Origin: Xanthomonas prunicola
GTDB taxonomy: Bacteria; Pseudomonadota; Gammaproteobacteria; Xanthomonadales; Xanthomonadaceae
Direction: 5' to 3'
Length of the DNA stretch: 64,000 nt
NCBI RefSeq assembly: GCF_002846205.1
Contig: NZ_PHKV01000004.1
Span: 344,074-408,073 of the forward strand
Shown here: in pieces, positions 18,637 to 31,102 of the stretch
Layout of the letters: each line of letters begins with the position of its first letter
Position numbering within the stretch: the stretch's first letter is position 1
Notes under the pieces: generated by a model
Database searches by the model: none
Seen by the model: only the letters and a program-made list of their open reading frames with translations
Told to the model about the DNA's origin: nothing
Made by a program: the position numbers and the translations under genes

Positions 18637-20544
18637 ATGATTTCCTGGCGTGACCGTTTGACAAAGGCCCTGCCGCAGATAGCGGTCGTCGTACACGACC
18701 TGTTGATGGTGTGGGTGTGCTGGCAGCTATTGCACGCCGGCCGCTACTCCATGTTGCGCGATGCGCCGGATCTGCCGTTGTGGGACTGGCGCACCGGAGT
18801 GGTGCTGGTGGCACAGGGGTTGGTGTTCTGGAAAATGGGGTTGTACCGCGGACTGTGGCGCTTCGCCTCGGTGCCGGACCTATGGAACATCTTCAAGTCG
18901 AGTTTCCTCGGCCTGGTCGCGATCGTGCTGGCGCTGTCTTATGACCGCCTGGATGGCGTACCGCTGTCGGTGCTGGTGGTGTATCCGTTCGCATTGTCAG
19001 CCATGCTGGGCACGCCACGTCTGCTGTACCGCGCTTGGAAGGACTACCAGATCGCCCATTCCGGTGACGCCGGGCAGCGCGTGCTGATCCTCGGCGCAGG
19101 GCGCGCTGCCGAAGGTTTGGTGCGCGATCTGCGCCGTACCGGCGCGTTTGTGCCGATTGGTTATCTGGACGACGCCACCAACCTGCATGGCGCCAAGATC
19201 CAGGGTCTCAATGTCCTGGGCAATCTGGATCAAGCTGCGGCGATTGCCAAGGAGACCGCCGCCAAGTTGCTGGTCATCGCGATTCCATCGCTGGACGCCT
19301 CCGGCATGCAGCGCGTGGTGGCGATCTGCGAAAGCACCGGCCTGCCGTTCCGCATGGTGCCCAAGCTGATCAACGTGCTGGAAGGGCGCTCGTTGCCAGG
19401 CGAGTTGAAGGAGGTCGCAATCGAGGACCTGCTCAACCGCAAGCCGGTCACGCCCGACTGGCGCCTGATCCGCGACTGGCTGACCAACAAGACCGTGATG
19501 GTGACCGGCGCCGGTGGCTCGATCGGCTCGGAAGTCTGCCGCCAGTGCGCGCGCCACGGGGCGCGCCGGATCGTGCTGCTGGAGATCGACGAGCTGGCAC
19601 TGCTGACCATCGATTCGGATCTGCGCAGGCTGTTCCCGGATATCGAAGTCGTGCGCGTGTTGGGCGATTGCGGCGACCCGGCGGTGGTGGCGCATGCGCT
19701 GAACACCGCGACCCCGGATGCGGTATTCCATGCGGCCGCTTACAAGCAGGTGCCCTTGCTGGAAGAGCAACTGCGCGAGGCGGTGCGCAACAACGTGCTG
19801 GCAACCGAGAACGTGGCGCGCGCCTGCCAGCGTGCACGCATCGAAACCTTTGTCTTCATTTCCACCGACAAGGCGGTGGAGCCGGTCAACGTGCTGGGCG
19901 CAAGCAAGCGCTATGCAGAAATGATCTGCCAGAGCCTTGACGCGCGCGATGCGCCGACGCGCTTCATCACCGTGCGCTTCGGGAATGTGCTGGATTCGGC
20001 CGGTAGCGTGGTGCCTCTGTTCCGCGAACAGATCCGTCAGGGCGGCCCAGTGACGGTGACGCATCCGGATGTGACGCGTTACTTCATGACCATTCCCGAA
20101 GCCTGCCAGCTGGTGATTCAGGCGGCGGCTTCTGCATCCCATGGTGCGATCTACACGCTGGACATGGGCGAGCCTGTGCCGATTCGCCTGCTGGCCGAGC
20201 AGATGATCCGTCTGGCCGGCAAGCAGCCGGGCAAGGACGTGGCAATTCTCTATACCGGCTTGCGTCCAGGCGAGAAGCTGCACGAGACGCTGTTCTATTC
20301 CGACGAAGACTATCGTCCCACTGCGCATCCCAAGATTCTCGAAGCCGGTGTGCGTGAGTTCTCGCATGAGCAAGTGCTGCAGCTGGTGACGCGCTTGCGC
20401 GAGGCCGTCAACCGCTATGACATCAAAGCGATGGAGACTGTGTTGGGCAGTTTGATGCCGGATTTCGCGGCTGCTCGACGGAAAGTCGACGCGCGATCTG
20501 ATACGGTCGTCCCATTCCCCGCACGTGAGGTCAGAAGACTGTAA
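18637..20544 (+). CDS. UDP-sugar 4,6-dehydratase, WbpM/CapD type
   Basis: A 635-residue membrane-bound nucleotide-sugar 4,6-dehydratase of the WbpM/CapD/PglF family, which converts UDP-GlcNAc to a 4-keto-6-deoxy sugar for bacillosamine or QuiNAc/FucNAc-type residues. N-terminal hydrophobic helices (residues about 10-130) precede a first Rossmann domain (RVLILGAGRAAEGLVRDL) and the catalytic short-chain domain (VMVTGAGGSIGSEVCRQC). The active-site sequence FISTDKAVEPVNVLGASKRY carries the Thr-Asp-Lys motif that replaces the usual Tyr in this branch. LRPGEKLHETLFY near the C-terminus is also typical. It is co-transcribed with the WbpL-like gene and galU. Confidence 0.92.
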   Translation: MISWRDRLTKALPQIAVVVHDLLMVWVCWQLLHAGRYSMLRDAPDLPLWDWRTGVVLVAQGLVFWKMGLYRGLWRFASVPDLWNIFKSSFLGLVAIVLALSYDRLDGVPLSVLVVYPFALSAMLGTPRLLYRAWKDYQIAHSGDAGQRVLILGAGRAAEGLVRDLRRTGAFVPIGYLDDATNLHGAKIQGLNVLGNLDQAAAIAKETAAKLLVIAIPSLDASGMQRVVAICESTGLPFRMVPKLINVLEGRSLPGELKEVAIEDLLNRKPVTPDWRLIRDWLTNKTVMVTGAGGSIGSEVCRQCARHGARRIVLLEIDELALLTIDSDLRRLFPDIEVVRVLGDCGDPAVVAHALNTATPDAVFHAAAYKQVPLLEEQLREAVRNNVLATENVARACQRARIETFVFISTDKAVEPVNVLGASKRYAEMICQSLDARDAPTRFITVRFGNVLDSAGSVVPLFREQIRQGGPVTVTHPDVTRYFMTIPEACQLVIQAAASASHGAIYTLDMGEPVPIRLLAEQMIRLAGKQPGKDVAILYTGLRPGEKLHETLFYSDEDYRPTAHPKILEAGVREFSHEQVLQLVTRLREAVNRYDIKAMETVLGSLMPDFAAARRKVDARSDTVVPFPAREVRRL

Positions 20545-21437
20545 TGAGCCAGCGTATTCGCAAGGCAGTATTTCCCGTCGCAGGTCTTGGAACCCGCTTT
20601 CTTCCGGCAACCAAGACAGTGCCGAAAGAAATGCTGCCAATCATCGACAAGCCATTGATTCAGTACGCCGTCGACGAAGCCATCCAGGCTGGTTGCGATA
20701 CGCTGATCTTCGTGACCAACCGCTACAAGCACTCCATTGCCGATTACTTCGACAAGGCCTATGAGCTGGAGCAAAAGCTTGAGCGTGCAGGCAAGTTGGA
20801 ACAGCTGGAGCTGGTGCGCCATGCATTGCCAGAGGGCGTTCGCGCCATTTTTGTGACGCAGGCAGAAGCGCTCGGCCTGGGCCATGCGGTGTTGTGTGCC
20901 AAGGCTGTGGTCGGTGACGAACCGTTCGCGGTGCTGCTGCCGGACGATCTGATGTGGAACCGCGGCGATGCTGCGCTGACCCAGATGGCCGACGTGGCAG
21001 AAGCCTCCGGTGGCAGCGTCATTGCCGTGGAAGATGTGCCGCATGAAAAGACGGCCAGCTACGGCATCGTCTCTACCGACGCATTCGATGGCCGTAAGGG
21101 CCGCATCAATGCGATCGTCGAGAAGCCCAAGCCGGAAGTGGCGCCGAGCAACCTGGCAGTGGTCGGTCGTTACGTGCTGAGTCCCAAGATCTTCGAATTT
21201 CTTGAGGCGACCGGTATAGGCGCGGGTGGCGAGATCCAGTTGACCGACGCGATTGCCGAGCTGCTGAAGAAAGAGCAGGTCGATGCATTCCGCTTCGAAG
21301 GCCGGCGCTTCGATTGCGGCGCGCATATCGGCCTGATCGAAGCCACGGTGCATTTCGCGCTTGAGCACGAAAAGCATGGCGGCCCAGCGAAGGAAATCCT
21401 GCGCAATGCATTGGCCCAGGCCGACGCGCGCGGCTGA
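20544..21437 (+). CDS. galU: UTP-glucose-1-phosphate uridylyltransferase
   Basis: GalU (297 residues) makes UDP-glucose from glucose-1-phosphate and UTP, a precursor of LPS core, xanthan and glycogen-like polymers in Xanthomonas. The pyrophosphorylase signature KAVFPVAGLGTRFLPATKT is at residues 7-25, followed by KEMLPIIDKPLIQYAVDEA, AEALGLGHAVLCA, LLPDDLM and GEIQLTDAIAEL. Length is standard. The ATG overlaps the previous stop by 1 bp, and a perfect hairpin ends the unit 20 bp downstream. Confidence 0.97.
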   Translation: MSQRIRKAVFPVAGLGTRFLPATKTVPKEMLPIIDKPLIQYAVDEAIQAGCDTLIFVTNRYKHSIADYFDKAYELEQKLERAGKLEQLELVRHALPEGVRAIFVTQAEALGLGHAVLCAKAVVGDEPFAVLLPDDLMWNRGDAALTQMADVAEASGGSVIAVEDVPHEKTASYGIVSTDAFDGRKGRINAIVEKPKPEVAPSNLAVVGRYVLSPKIFEFLEATGIGAGGEIQLTDAIAELLKKEQVDAFRFEGRRFDCGAHIGLIEATVHFALEHEKHGGPAKEILRNALAQADARG

Positions 21438-21457
21438 TTGCTGCCTGATCGCTGTTT

Positions 21458-21485
21458 GCACGAACGACGCCAGCTGGCGTCGTTC
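21458..21485 (+). terminator. Hairpin terminator after galU
   Basis: ACGAACGACGCCA-GC-TGGCGTCGTTCGT forms a perfect 13-bp stem with a 2-base loop, 20 bp past the galU stop. CGTTTAGG follows, a weak T-run. It probably ends the polysaccharide transcript. Confidence 0.75.
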
Positions 21486-21610
21486 GTCGTTTAGGGGCTT
21501 GCCGCCCGATGCAGCTGCGCTGGCAGAGCTCGGTATCGCAAGGCCAAGTGCCGCGCAGATGCGCACCCAGGTGCAGGCCGATGTGGCGTGAGTGTCGCTA
21601 GAATCCGGGC

Positions 21611-23461
21611 ATGAGCCAACCTGCCGAATCAAGTGAACTGATCAACGTGGTGGTCCTGTTGGGCGCTGCCGTCGTCGCGATCCCGTTGTTTCGCCGATTG
21701 GGCCTGGGCTCGGTGCTGGGTTATCTGGCGGCGGGGCTGGCGATTGGTCCGTTCGGGTTCGGTCTGTTCAACGAACCCCAGGCCATCCTGCACGTGGCCG
21801 AGTTGGGCGTGGTGATGTTCCTGTTCGTGATCGGGCTGGAAATGCGGCCCTCACACCTGTGGAGCCTGCGCAAGGAAATCTTCGGGCTGGGTACGCTGCA
21901 GATCGCGGTCTGCGCGCTGGTGTTGACAGGCATCGGCATCCTGCTGGGCTTTGCGCCACCGGTGGCCTTCGTGGCGGCGTCAGGTTTTGTGCTGACCTCC
22001 ACCGCAGTGGTGATGCAGCTGTTGGCCGAGCGCGGTGACGTCGCCTTGCCGCCGGGGCAAAAGATCGTGGCGATTCTGCTGTTCGAAGATCTGTTGATCG
22101 TACCGTTGCTGGCGATCGTTGCCTGGATGGGGTCCAGCGGCGATCCGCAGGCCGCGTCGCAGCGCTGGCAGGGCATCGGCATCGGTCTGGCCTGCATCGT
22201 CGGCCTGCTGGTGGCCGGGCGTTGGCTGCTCAATCCATTGTTCCGCGTCCTTGCCGCGTCCAAGGCGCGCGAGGTGATGACGGCAGCAGCATTGTTGGTG
22301 GTGTTGGGCGCGGCACTGTTGATGCAGGTGGGCGGGCTATCGATGGCGATGGGCGCATTCCTGGCCGGCGTGCTGTTGTCCGAGTCCACGTTCCGGCATC
22401 AGATCGAAGCGGATATCGAGCCCTTTCGCGGCATCCTGCTAGGACTATTTTTTCTGGGTGTCGGCATGAGCCTGGATCTGCGCGTGGTCGCGGCCGATTG
22501 GCGCTTGATCGTGGCCGGCGTGCTGGCCTTGATGGTGGGCAAGGGCGCATGCATCTACGCGGTGGCGCGGCTGATGCGCAGCGACCATCGCCAGGCGCTG
22601 GATCGCGGTGTGCTGATGGCGCAGGGTGGCGAGTTCGCATTCGTGCTGTTTGCCGCCGCCTCGGCATCGGGCGTCATCGATGCGCAGGTCAATGCCAGCC
22701 TGACCGCCATCGTGGTGTTGTCGATGGCGTTGACGCCGTTGTTCGTGCTGCTACAGCGGCGGCTGACGCCGGCTGCGGCGATCTCGCTCGATGGCGTGGA
22801 AGAAGCCAGCGGGCAGACCGGCAGCGTGTTGATCATCGGCTTCGGGCGCTTCGGGCAGGTGGCCAGTCAATCGCTGCTGGCGCGCGATGTGGATGTGACC
22901 ATCATCGACAACGACATCGAGATGATCCAGAGCGCCGAAGAGTTCGGCTTCAAGATCTACTACGGCGACGGCACCCGACTGGACGTGTTGCATGCCTCCG
23001 GCGCGCACAGCGCACGTGCGATTGCGGTGTGCGTCGACAACCAGGAGGCGGCCAATCGCATCGTCGAACTGGCAACGCGCGAGTTTCCGCATGCCAAGCT
23101 GCTGGTGCGCTCGTACGACCGCCAGCATTCGCTGCAGTTGGTCGCTGCGGGCGTGGATTACCAGATCCGCGAGACGTTCGAGTCGGCCGTGATCTTCGGC
23201 AGGGTCGCGCTGGAGGAGTTGGGGGTGGACGAGGACGAAGCCGGCATGATTTCCCGCGAGATCCGCCGGCGCGATGCCGAGCGTTTCGAATTGGAGATCG
23301 CTGCCGGCGACGCACGCGCCGGAGCCAGGCTGATGTACGGCAATATCACGCCAGCGACGCCGCGACCCACACCGTTCACGCGGCCGCGTCGCGGCAGCCG
23401 CACGCTCAATCCCGATGCGGTGCCGCAGGCCGAAGAGGCGGAGACAGCAAGTCGCGACTAA
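21611..23461 (+). CDS. Monovalent cation:proton antiporter, KefB/KefC type (CPA2)
   Basis: A 616-residue inner-membrane transporter of the CPA2 family. The first ~380 residues form the antiporter domain with about 12 helices (GSVLGYLAAGLAIGPFGFGL, ELGVVMFLFVIGLEMRPSHLW, FEDLLIVPLLAI, AQGGEFAFVLFAAA). An RCK/TrkA-N domain follows (SVLIIGFGRFGQVASQSLL, IDNDIEMIQSA, YGDGTRLDVLHASGA), which binds NAD(H) or other nucleotides and gates transport. The protein probably exports K+ in exchange for H+ in response to electrophiles or pH, as KefB/KefC do. No KefF/KefG partner is adjacent. The C-terminus is Pro/Arg/Thr-rich and probably disordered. Confidence 0.9.
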   Translation: MSQPAESSELINVVVLLGAAVVAIPLFRRLGLGSVLGYLAAGLAIGPFGFGLFNEPQAILHVAELGVVMFLFVIGLEMRPSHLWSLRKEIFGLGTLQIAVCALVLTGIGILLGFAPPVAFVAASGFVLTSTAVVMQLLAERGDVALPPGQKIVAILLFEDLLIVPLLAIVAWMGSSGDPQAASQRWQGIGIGLACIVGLLVAGRWLLNPLFRVLAASKAREVMTAAALLVVLGAALLMQVGGLSMAMGAFLAGVLLSESTFRHQIEADIEPFRGILLGLFFLGVGMSLDLRVVAADWRLIVAGVLALMVGKGACIYAVARLMRSDHRQALDRGVLMAQGGEFAFVLFAAASASGVIDAQVNASLTAIVVLSMALTPLFVLLQRRLTPAAAISLDGVEEASGQTGSVLIIGFGRFGQVASQSLLARDVDVTIIDNDIEMIQSAEEFGFKIYYGDGTRLDVLHASGAHSARAIAVCVDNQEAANRIVELATREFPHAKLLVRSYDRQHSLQLVAAGVDYQIRETFESAVIFGRVALEELGVDEDEAGMISREIRRRDAERFELEIAAGDARAGARLMYGNITPATPRPTPFTRPRRGSRTLNPDAVPQAEEAETASRD

Positions 23462-23549
23462 ATGCAGTAAACAGCACGCCTGTGCAGTTGCCGGGCCAGG
23501 CGCGGTGCTCTGCAGCCGCATGTCTGCCTTGTACGCACCGGTTCGTGCG

Positions 23550-23597
23550 CGCCGGCATCAACACCTGACGACTGCCCGCCAGGTGTTGATGCCGGCG
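23550..23597. repeat. 18-bp perfect inverted repeat between convergent genes
   Basis: CGCCGGCATCAACACCTG (23550-23567) and its exact complement CAGGTGTTGATGCCGGCG (23580-23597) flank a 12-base loop. The element lies between the convergent antiporter and DUF1244 genes. It has no T-run on either side, so it is an atypical terminator; a bidirectional terminator is still the simplest reading. Confidence 0.7.
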
Positions 23598-23613
23598 TTC
23601 ACTCATGCCTGCC

Positions 23614-23934
23614 TCAGCCATGCTGGCGCTGGGCGGCGGCGAAGGCGTCCAGCTGCTCAGGCGTGGCGTCTTTTTGATGCTGTTGTTTCCACTCGGCAAA
23701 TGGCATGCCGTAGACCGCTTCGCGCGCCTGTTCCTTACTCATGCTCTGGCCTTGCGCTTCGGCCGCTTCGCGGTACCAGTCGCCCAGGCAGTTGCGGCAG
23801 AAGCCGGCGAGGATCATCAGGTCGATGTTCTGCACATCGGTGCGGTCCTGGTTGAGGTGCTGCAACAGGCGGCGAAATGCCGCCGCTTCAATGGAAGTGG
23901 TGCTCGAATCGGTGCGTGAGGTGGTGTCGGTCAT
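23614..23934 (-). CDS. DUF1244 family protein
   Basis: A 106-residue cytoplasmic protein matching the DUF1244 family (PF06844). The conserved part runs from AAFRRLLQHLNQDRTDVQNIDLM through LAGFCRNCLGDWYREAAE, with the Cys pair FCRNCL, to EAVYGMPFAEWKQQHQ. The two cysteines could bind a metal. It lies convergent to the antiporter and divergent from folD, with about 49 bp between the starts. Function is unknown. Confidence 0.88.
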   Translation of the reverse strand: MTDTTSRTDSSTTSIEAAAFRRLLQHLNQDRTDVQNIDLMILAGFCRNCLGDWYREAAEAQGQSMSKEQAREAVYGMPFAEWKQQHQKDATPEQLDAFAAAQRQHG

Positions 23935-23983
23935 GACGGAATCGGGGACAATAGACGGCCTTCGACTCTACACCTGACGCCCC

Positions 23984-26418
<2,435 letters not shown>

Positions 26419-26546
26419 GCCTGCGCGCGGGAGTGGGGAATCGCGAACCGGAATCGCAAGAGCCCGCCGCTTCCTCGCCCGATAGCGGCTGGCGCCGCGT
26501 TTGCTGTTGCGATTCCCCAATCCCGATTCTCGATTCCCGGCTCTCA
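26419..26546 (+). repeat. guaB-guaA spacer with GATTCCC repeats
   Basis: The 128-bp spacer contains inverted and direct copies of a GATTCCC/GGGAATC motif: GGGAATCGCG near 26436, then GCGATTCCCCAATCCCGATTCTCGATTCCCGG near 26508-26540. Such CGATTCCC tracts occur between genes in xanthomonads. A related fragment (CATCCCGATTCGCGATTGGGCATGG) lies near 33679. No promoter could be assigned. Confidence 0.5.
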
Positions 26547-28112
26547 ATGACCAACATCCATACCGACAAGATCCTCATCCTCGATTTCGGCGCGCAGTAC
26601 ACCCAGCTGATTGCGCGGCGCATCCGCGAGATCGGGGTCTATTGCGAGATCTGGGCGTGGGATCATGATCCGTCGGAGATTGCCGGTTTCGGTGCCAAGG
26701 GCATCATCCTGTCCGGCGGCCCGGAGTCGACCACGTTGCCAGGCGCACCGGTGGCGCCGCAGGAAGTGTTCGAGAGCGGACTGCCGGTGTTTGGCATCTG
26801 CTACGGCATGCAGACGCTCGCAGCGCAGTTGGGTGGCGCCACCGAAGCCGCAGATCAGCGCGAATTCGGCCATGCCGAAGTGGACGTGGTGGCGGCCGAT
26901 GCGTTGTTCGCCGGCCTCACCGATCACGCCGGCGCTTCGCGTCTGAATGTGTGGATGAGCCACGGCGATCACGTGTCGCAGGTGCCGCCAGGCTTCACCA
27001 TTACCGCCACGACCGACCGCATTCCGGTGGCGGCGATGTCCAACGAAGACAAGCGTTGGTATGGCGTGCAGTTCCATCCCGAGGTCACTCACACGCTGCA
27101 GGGCCAGACCTTGCTGCGTCGCTTCGTGGTCGATGTCTGCGGCTGTCAGACGCTGTGGACGGCAGCCAACATCATCGACGACCAGATCGCGCGCGTGCGC
27201 GCGCAGGTGGGCGATGACGAAGTGATTCTCGGCCTGTCCGGCGGCGTCGATTCGTCGGTGGTTGCCGCGCTGTTGCACAAAGCGATCGGCGACAAGCTGA
27301 CTTGCGTGTTCGTCGATACCGGCCTGCTGCGCTGGCAGGAAGGCGACCAGGTGATGGCGATGTTCGCCGAGCACATGGGCGTCAAGGTGATCCGCGTCAA
27401 TGCGGCCGATCGTTACTTCGCCAAGCTCGAAGGCGTCAGCGACCCGGAAGCCAAGCGCAAGATCATCGGCAACCTGTTCGTGGATATCTTCGACGAGGAA
27501 TCCAACAAGCTGGCCAATGCCAAGTGGCTGGCGCAGGGCACGATTTACCCGGACGTGATCGAGTCGGCCGGCAGCAAGACCGGCAAGGCGCACGTGATCA
27601 AGAGCCACCACAATGTGGGCGGCTTGCCGGAACACATGAAGCTGGGCCTGGTCGAACCGTTGCGCGAATTGTTCAAAGACGAGGTGCGTCGCCTCGGTGT
27701 GGAACTGGGCCTGCCACGTACGATGGTGTATCGCCACCCGTTCCCCGGCCCAGGCCTGGGCGTGCGCATCCTGGGCGAGGTGAAGCGCGAGTACGCCGAG
27801 CTGCTGGCCAAGGCCGATGCGATTTTCATCGACGAGTTGCGCAAGGCCGATCTGTACGATAAGACCAGCCAGGCATTTGCGGTGTTCCTGCCGGTCAAGT
27901 CGGTCGGCGTGGTCGGCGACGCGCGCGCTTACGAATGGGTGATCGCGCTGCGCGCGGTGGAAACCATCGACTTCATGACCGCGCATTGGGCGCACCTGCC
28001 GTACGACTTCCTCGGCACGGTGAGCAACCGCATCATCAACGAACTGCGCGGCGTCTCGCGGGTGGTCTACGACATTTCGGGCAAGCCGCCTGCGACGATC
28101 GAGTGGGAGTGA
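26547..28112 (+). CDS. guaA: GMP synthase (glutamine-hydrolysing)
   Basis: GuaA (521 residues) aminates XMP to GMP. The N-terminal class I amidotransferase (residues 1-200) has the nucleophile in [16 protein letters not shown] and the His/Glu pair in [11 protein letters not shown]. The ATP pyrophosphatase domain follows with the PP-loop [14 protein letters not shown], and the C-terminal dimerisation domain ends PPATIEWE, the classical GuaA end. The ATG at 26547 starts the family N-terminus [21 protein letters not shown] terminator follows 44 bp downstream. Confidence 0.97.
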   Translation: MTNIHTDKILILDFGAQYTQLIARRIREIGVYCEIWAWDHDPSEIAGFGAKGIILSGGPESTTLPGAPVAPQEVFESGLPVFGICYGMQTLAAQLGGATEAADQREFGHAEVDVVAADALFAGLTDHAGASRLNVWMSHGDHVSQVPPGFTITATTDRIPVAAMSNEDKRWYGVQFHPEVTHTLQGQTLLRRFVVDVCGCQTLWTAANIIDDQIARVRAQVGDDEVILGLSGGVDSSVVAALLHKAIGDKLTCVFVDTGLLRWQEGDQVMAMFAEHMGVKVIRVNAADRYFAKLEGVSDPEAKRKIIGNLFVDIFDEESNKLANAKWLAQGTIYPDVIESAGSKTGKAHVIKSHHNVGGLPEHMKLGLVEPLRELFKDEVRRLGVELGLPRTMVYRHPFPGPGLGVRILGEVKREYAELLAKADAIFIDELRKADLYDKTSQAFAVFLPVKSVGVVGDARAYEWVIALRAVETIDFMTAHWAHLPYDFLGTVSNRIINELRGVSRVVYDISGKPPATIEWE

Positions 28113-28155
28113 TCCCAGGTCCGGCATAGACTGGCAGTAAGTGGCATGAAAATCC

Positions 28156-28179
28156 AAGCCCGCGTCATTGCGGGCTTTT
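28156..28179 (+). terminator. Rho-independent terminator of guaA
   Basis: AAGCCCGC, loop GTCATT, GCGGGCTTTT. The 8-bp stem ends in a T-run, the normal intrinsic terminator shape, 43 bp past guaA. Confidence 0.85.
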
Positions 28180-28589
28180 GCATTTTACATCCCACATTAT
28201 CTGGTCGATTTTCGCATTGAGTCTGGCAAAAAAATTAAGTGGGGCCTCCATGTCTGAGATAACCAGTCCATCCAGGCAGATTTTGCTTTTCTCAAATCGC
28301 TTTGCTGATGAAGGGAAGGGCTAGCAATTGATGCTGCAAAGCTTGGCCTTGAACAACAAGGAATGCCAAAATTGCCGAAACCCGGATGAGAAAAAGCTGC
28401 CCCTAAACCACCTTCGTTGGCCATGGCGGGCATTTTTGTGCCAGTTAAGTGTTGATATTTTTTGGATGAGGAGAGAAAACGCAGGTTTATCTGGTGGGAT
28501 TACTGCCCGGCTATGGTCGTCTGCTGTGATCGGAGGGTTTTGCAGTGGTTTGAGCTGGCTGTTTTGAGGTTTTAGCGCATCTGCGGATT
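28180..28589. other. AT-rich patch with no intact gene
   Basis: This stretch between guaA and dabA is visibly AT-richer than its surroundings (for example AAAAAAATTAAG near 28230 and GATATTTTTTGGATG near 28454). No ORF with convincing family similarity was found. On the minus strand a frame running from about 28430 down to 28165 reads like protein (SAKRFEKSKICLDGLV followed by SDMEAPLNFFARLNAK) but is broken by an in-frame TAG at 28321-28323. It may be the remnant of a small gene acquired by transfer. Confidence 0.4.
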
Positions 28590-28615
28590 CGCCCTCGCCA
28601 TCACGAGCGAGGGCG
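28590..28615 (-). terminator. Hairpin downstream of dabA
   Basis: CGCCCTCGC and GCGAGGGCG (9-bp perfect stem, 8-base loop) lie 22 bp past the dabA stop codon. No T-run follows in the minus-strand direction, so it may act only as an RNA end structure. Confidence 0.5.
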
Positions 28616-28636
28616 TCAGTTGGGCCAGAAGCTGCT

Positions 28637-31081
28637 TTACGCAGCAGTGGGCGCGCGATTGCTCTCTGAGGCCGCATCGCCGAAACACGTCTCCCATTGC
28701 AGGTCGCCGAGATAGCGACGCGCCATGCGGCCTTCGTCGTCCAGGGCGAACAGGTGCAGCCACCGATTGTCGAACAGGGCGCGGACCTGCGGGTGCCGTT
28801 CGAGGATCATGGCGATGGCTTCCGGTGGTGCCTCGATCAGCACGGAGAGTCGCAGCGGTTCGTGGGTCAGGCGTTCGCCGTCGTGCACTGACTGCCAGGG
28901 CAAGCCCGTGCGAAGGATCCCGCCGTTCCCCTCGACCACACCGATGCCGCCGGTGACGTTATGCAGCAGCTTGTTGCCGGCCCCGAAACTCTCGGGCGCA
29001 ACGGTCGATCCGTAGTATTGCAGGCTGATCCAGCTGGCGACGACGACCGGTGCGGTCAGGATCAGCTCCAGCACACCGAAGCCTTCGTCGCACCGCCAGT
29101 CGTAATCGTGGAGGAAGGCCCGTCCCGCCAGGTCGCGGCCGGTGCTGCGTGAGCGCGGCGCAGCGATGAAGGCCTGGCATCCTGCAAGCGCCCATTCGGG
29201 GCGAATCTCGGCCCAGTCGCGGGCGCGATGTGCGATGTCCTGGCTGCGATGCGCGCGAGGCAGGCGTATGGCGCGCTCTCCGCGTGCCAGCGCACCGGCT
29301 GCGGTCAGCCACTGCGTCACCTGGGCAAGATCCTGGGCATGCGCGGGGGAGGGATGGTCGTTGGTGAAGAGCGTCACTGCGTCGGTCGTGGTGTCGTGCA
29401 GTGCGGCCAGGAACAGCGTGTCTGCGGGAATGACGATGCCGCGTTCGGCAAGACCGAGGCGCACTTCTTTGTCGTTGAGCAGCGAAGCCAGTAGCCGCGC
29501 GTTCACTTCGCCCGAATAGCCGCCGCAGGCGCCGCAATGCAGTGCGCTGGCATGTGGGTTGTTGACGACCGTGGCGCCATGGCCGGCAAGCACGACCAGC
29601 CGTGCGAAGTCGCTGGTGAACGACATCGCCTTGAGGATGCGCGAAGCCATGGTCAACCGCGTGTCCAGGTCCAGATCATGGGCCGGACGCGGCGCGGGAT
29701 CGTTCGGTGCGTGGTGGCGGGCCAGCGCCAGCCCGTCGCGCAGCAGCTTGGCAATGTAGATCGGGCCGGTGGCTTCGACGAAGGCGAAAGACGAGATGGC
29801 CGCCAGCTTGAAGCGGCCCCAGGCGCGCTTGGCACGTGCCGCAATCCGCGCGGTGAGGTCTGCCGCGTTCGCAGCCGGCGTCGCGTCTGCTGCGAAGGTG
29901 ACAACCCCCGGGTTCAGCAGTACGGGCAGTCGCGCTTCGACCACGTCCGAGGCGAAGCGCCGATGGCCGATGCCAAAGCCGAAGAATCCTGCGAAGCCGA
30001 GCGTCGTGATGCCGGAATCGAGGCTTTCCAATGCGCGGCGGAACACTTCCGAGCGCACGTCGATGCAGAAGGCCATTTGCAACTTCAAGCGACCCAGGGA
30101 GAGCTGGGCTGACGAGGGTGCGGCCAGCACGGCGTTGAGCTTTCGCTGCGCCGCACGCTCGGCCGCTTCCTGCAGAATGCTATCGACGACATCCTCTGAC
30201 GATGCAGCGACCGGCTCGGCGTAAGCCGCGATCGCCGTGTGCCAGCCAGGCACCAGCGCGGAGCCGCCGTTGCCTAGCAGCGCGGCCTCCCAGAGCAGGC
30301 GAATGGCGAGCAGATCGGTAACGCATGCATCCGTTTGGCCGCTCAACTCCGCCTGCCAGAGCCGGTACCGGGCAAGTTGACCCCAGCCGCCCCACGTGCT
30401 CAGCAAGCGGTGGAAATAACCGTCCAGCGCGTCCTGCGAGAGTCCGAGGCGCGCGACGCAGTCGGCGATTGCGTCTTCGGCATTGGCGGGCGCATCCGCC
30501 ACATAGCGTGCGAAACCTGCAATGCCGGCAATTTCCGGGGTCAGGTCGTGGGTCGCGATGATCCGCCAGGTGCTGTAAGCACCGCCGGATTGGCCGACCG
30601 CCCAGAGCGCCTGGCCCTGATCGAAGTAGCCGGCGGCCCAGTGGCCGGTGCGCTCGTCGACGATGCCGGGCCAGTCGATTGCAGCGGCGTCGCGAGCGAG
30701 CTCGGCGACCGTGGGGATCGCTTGCGGGGCAGGGCGCGCGGCCTCGACGGCGCGTTTGAGCGCGGACACGCTTGGCGGGCGCAGCGTGGCCGGCGCGCTC
30801 TGCAAGGCCGCCTGCAGATCTTCTTCGGTGATCTCGCCGGACTGTAGCCGCTCTGCATACCAGGGCCGCGGCATGGTGACGGCGATACCGGACGCACGCC
30901 GCAGTCGCGCCGCCGCCATTTCCAGCGGCTCGCTGACCTGGCCGAGGAAGGGGTTGACCGCAACGCTGGAGGCGAGCGGCCACAGCGGCGGGATGGCGCG
31001 TGCCGCACGCTGCGCGGCGGCGATGATCACATCGTGGGAGAGGGACGGAGACATGGTGGTGGTCGTCGTGGTCATCAGCAT
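28637..31081 (-). CDS. dabA: Inorganic carbon transporter subunit DabA (DUF2309)
   Basis: DabA (UPF0753/DUF2309, 814 residues) is the cytoplasmic, beta-carbonic-anhydrase-like subunit of the DAB pump, which hydrates CO2 to bicarbonate in an energy-coupled way. The zinc ligands can be placed: Cys and Asp in [16 protein letters not shown] (about residues 339 and 341), His in [17 protein letters not shown] (about 500) and Cys in [17 protein letters not shown] (about 515), the same spacing as in Halothiobacillus DabA. Other conserved parts are [44 protein letters not shown]. The start is taken at 31081; other Met codons follow closely. It lies 21 bp behind dabB. Confidence 0.92.
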   Translation of the reverse strand: MLMTTTTTTMSPSLSHDVIIAAAQRAARAIPPLWPLASSVAVNPFLGQVSEPLEMAAARLRRASGIAVTMPRPWYAERLQSGEITEEDLQAALQSAPATLRPPSVSALKRAVEAARPAPQAIPTVAELARDAAAIDWPGIVDERTGHWAAGYFDQGQALWAVGQSGGAYSTWRIIATHDLTPEIAGIAGFARYVADAPANAEDAIADCVARLGLSQDALDGYFHRLLSTWGGWGQLARYRLWQAELSGQTDACVTDLLAIRLLWEAALLGNGGSALVPGWHTAIAAYAEPVAASSEDVVDSILQEAAERAAQRKLNAVLAAPSSAQLSLGRLKLQMAFCIDVRSEVFRRALESLDSGITTLGFAGFFGFGIGHRRFASDVVEARLPVLLNPGVVTFAADATPAANAADLTARIAARAKRAWGRFKLAAISSFAFVEATGPIYIAKLLRDGLALARHHAPNDPAPRPAHDLDLDTRLTMASRILKAMSFTSDFARLVVLAGHGATVVNNPHASALHCGACGGYSGEVNARLLASLLNDKEVRLGLAERGIVIPADTLFLAALHDTTTDAVTLFTNDHPSPAHAQDLAQVTQWLTAAGALARGERAIRLPRAHRSQDIAHRARDWAEIRPEWALAGCQAFIAAPRSRSTGRDLAGRAFLHDYDWRCDEGFGVLELILTAPVVVASWISLQYYGSTVAPESFGAGNKLLHNVTGGIGVVEGNGGILRTGLPWQSVHDGERLTHEPLRLSVLIEAPPEAIAMILERHPQVRALFDNRWLHLFALDDEGRMARRYLGDLQWETCFGDAASESNRAPTAA

Positions 31082-31102
31082 GGGTGCCTGGCAGTGAGGG
31101 GG

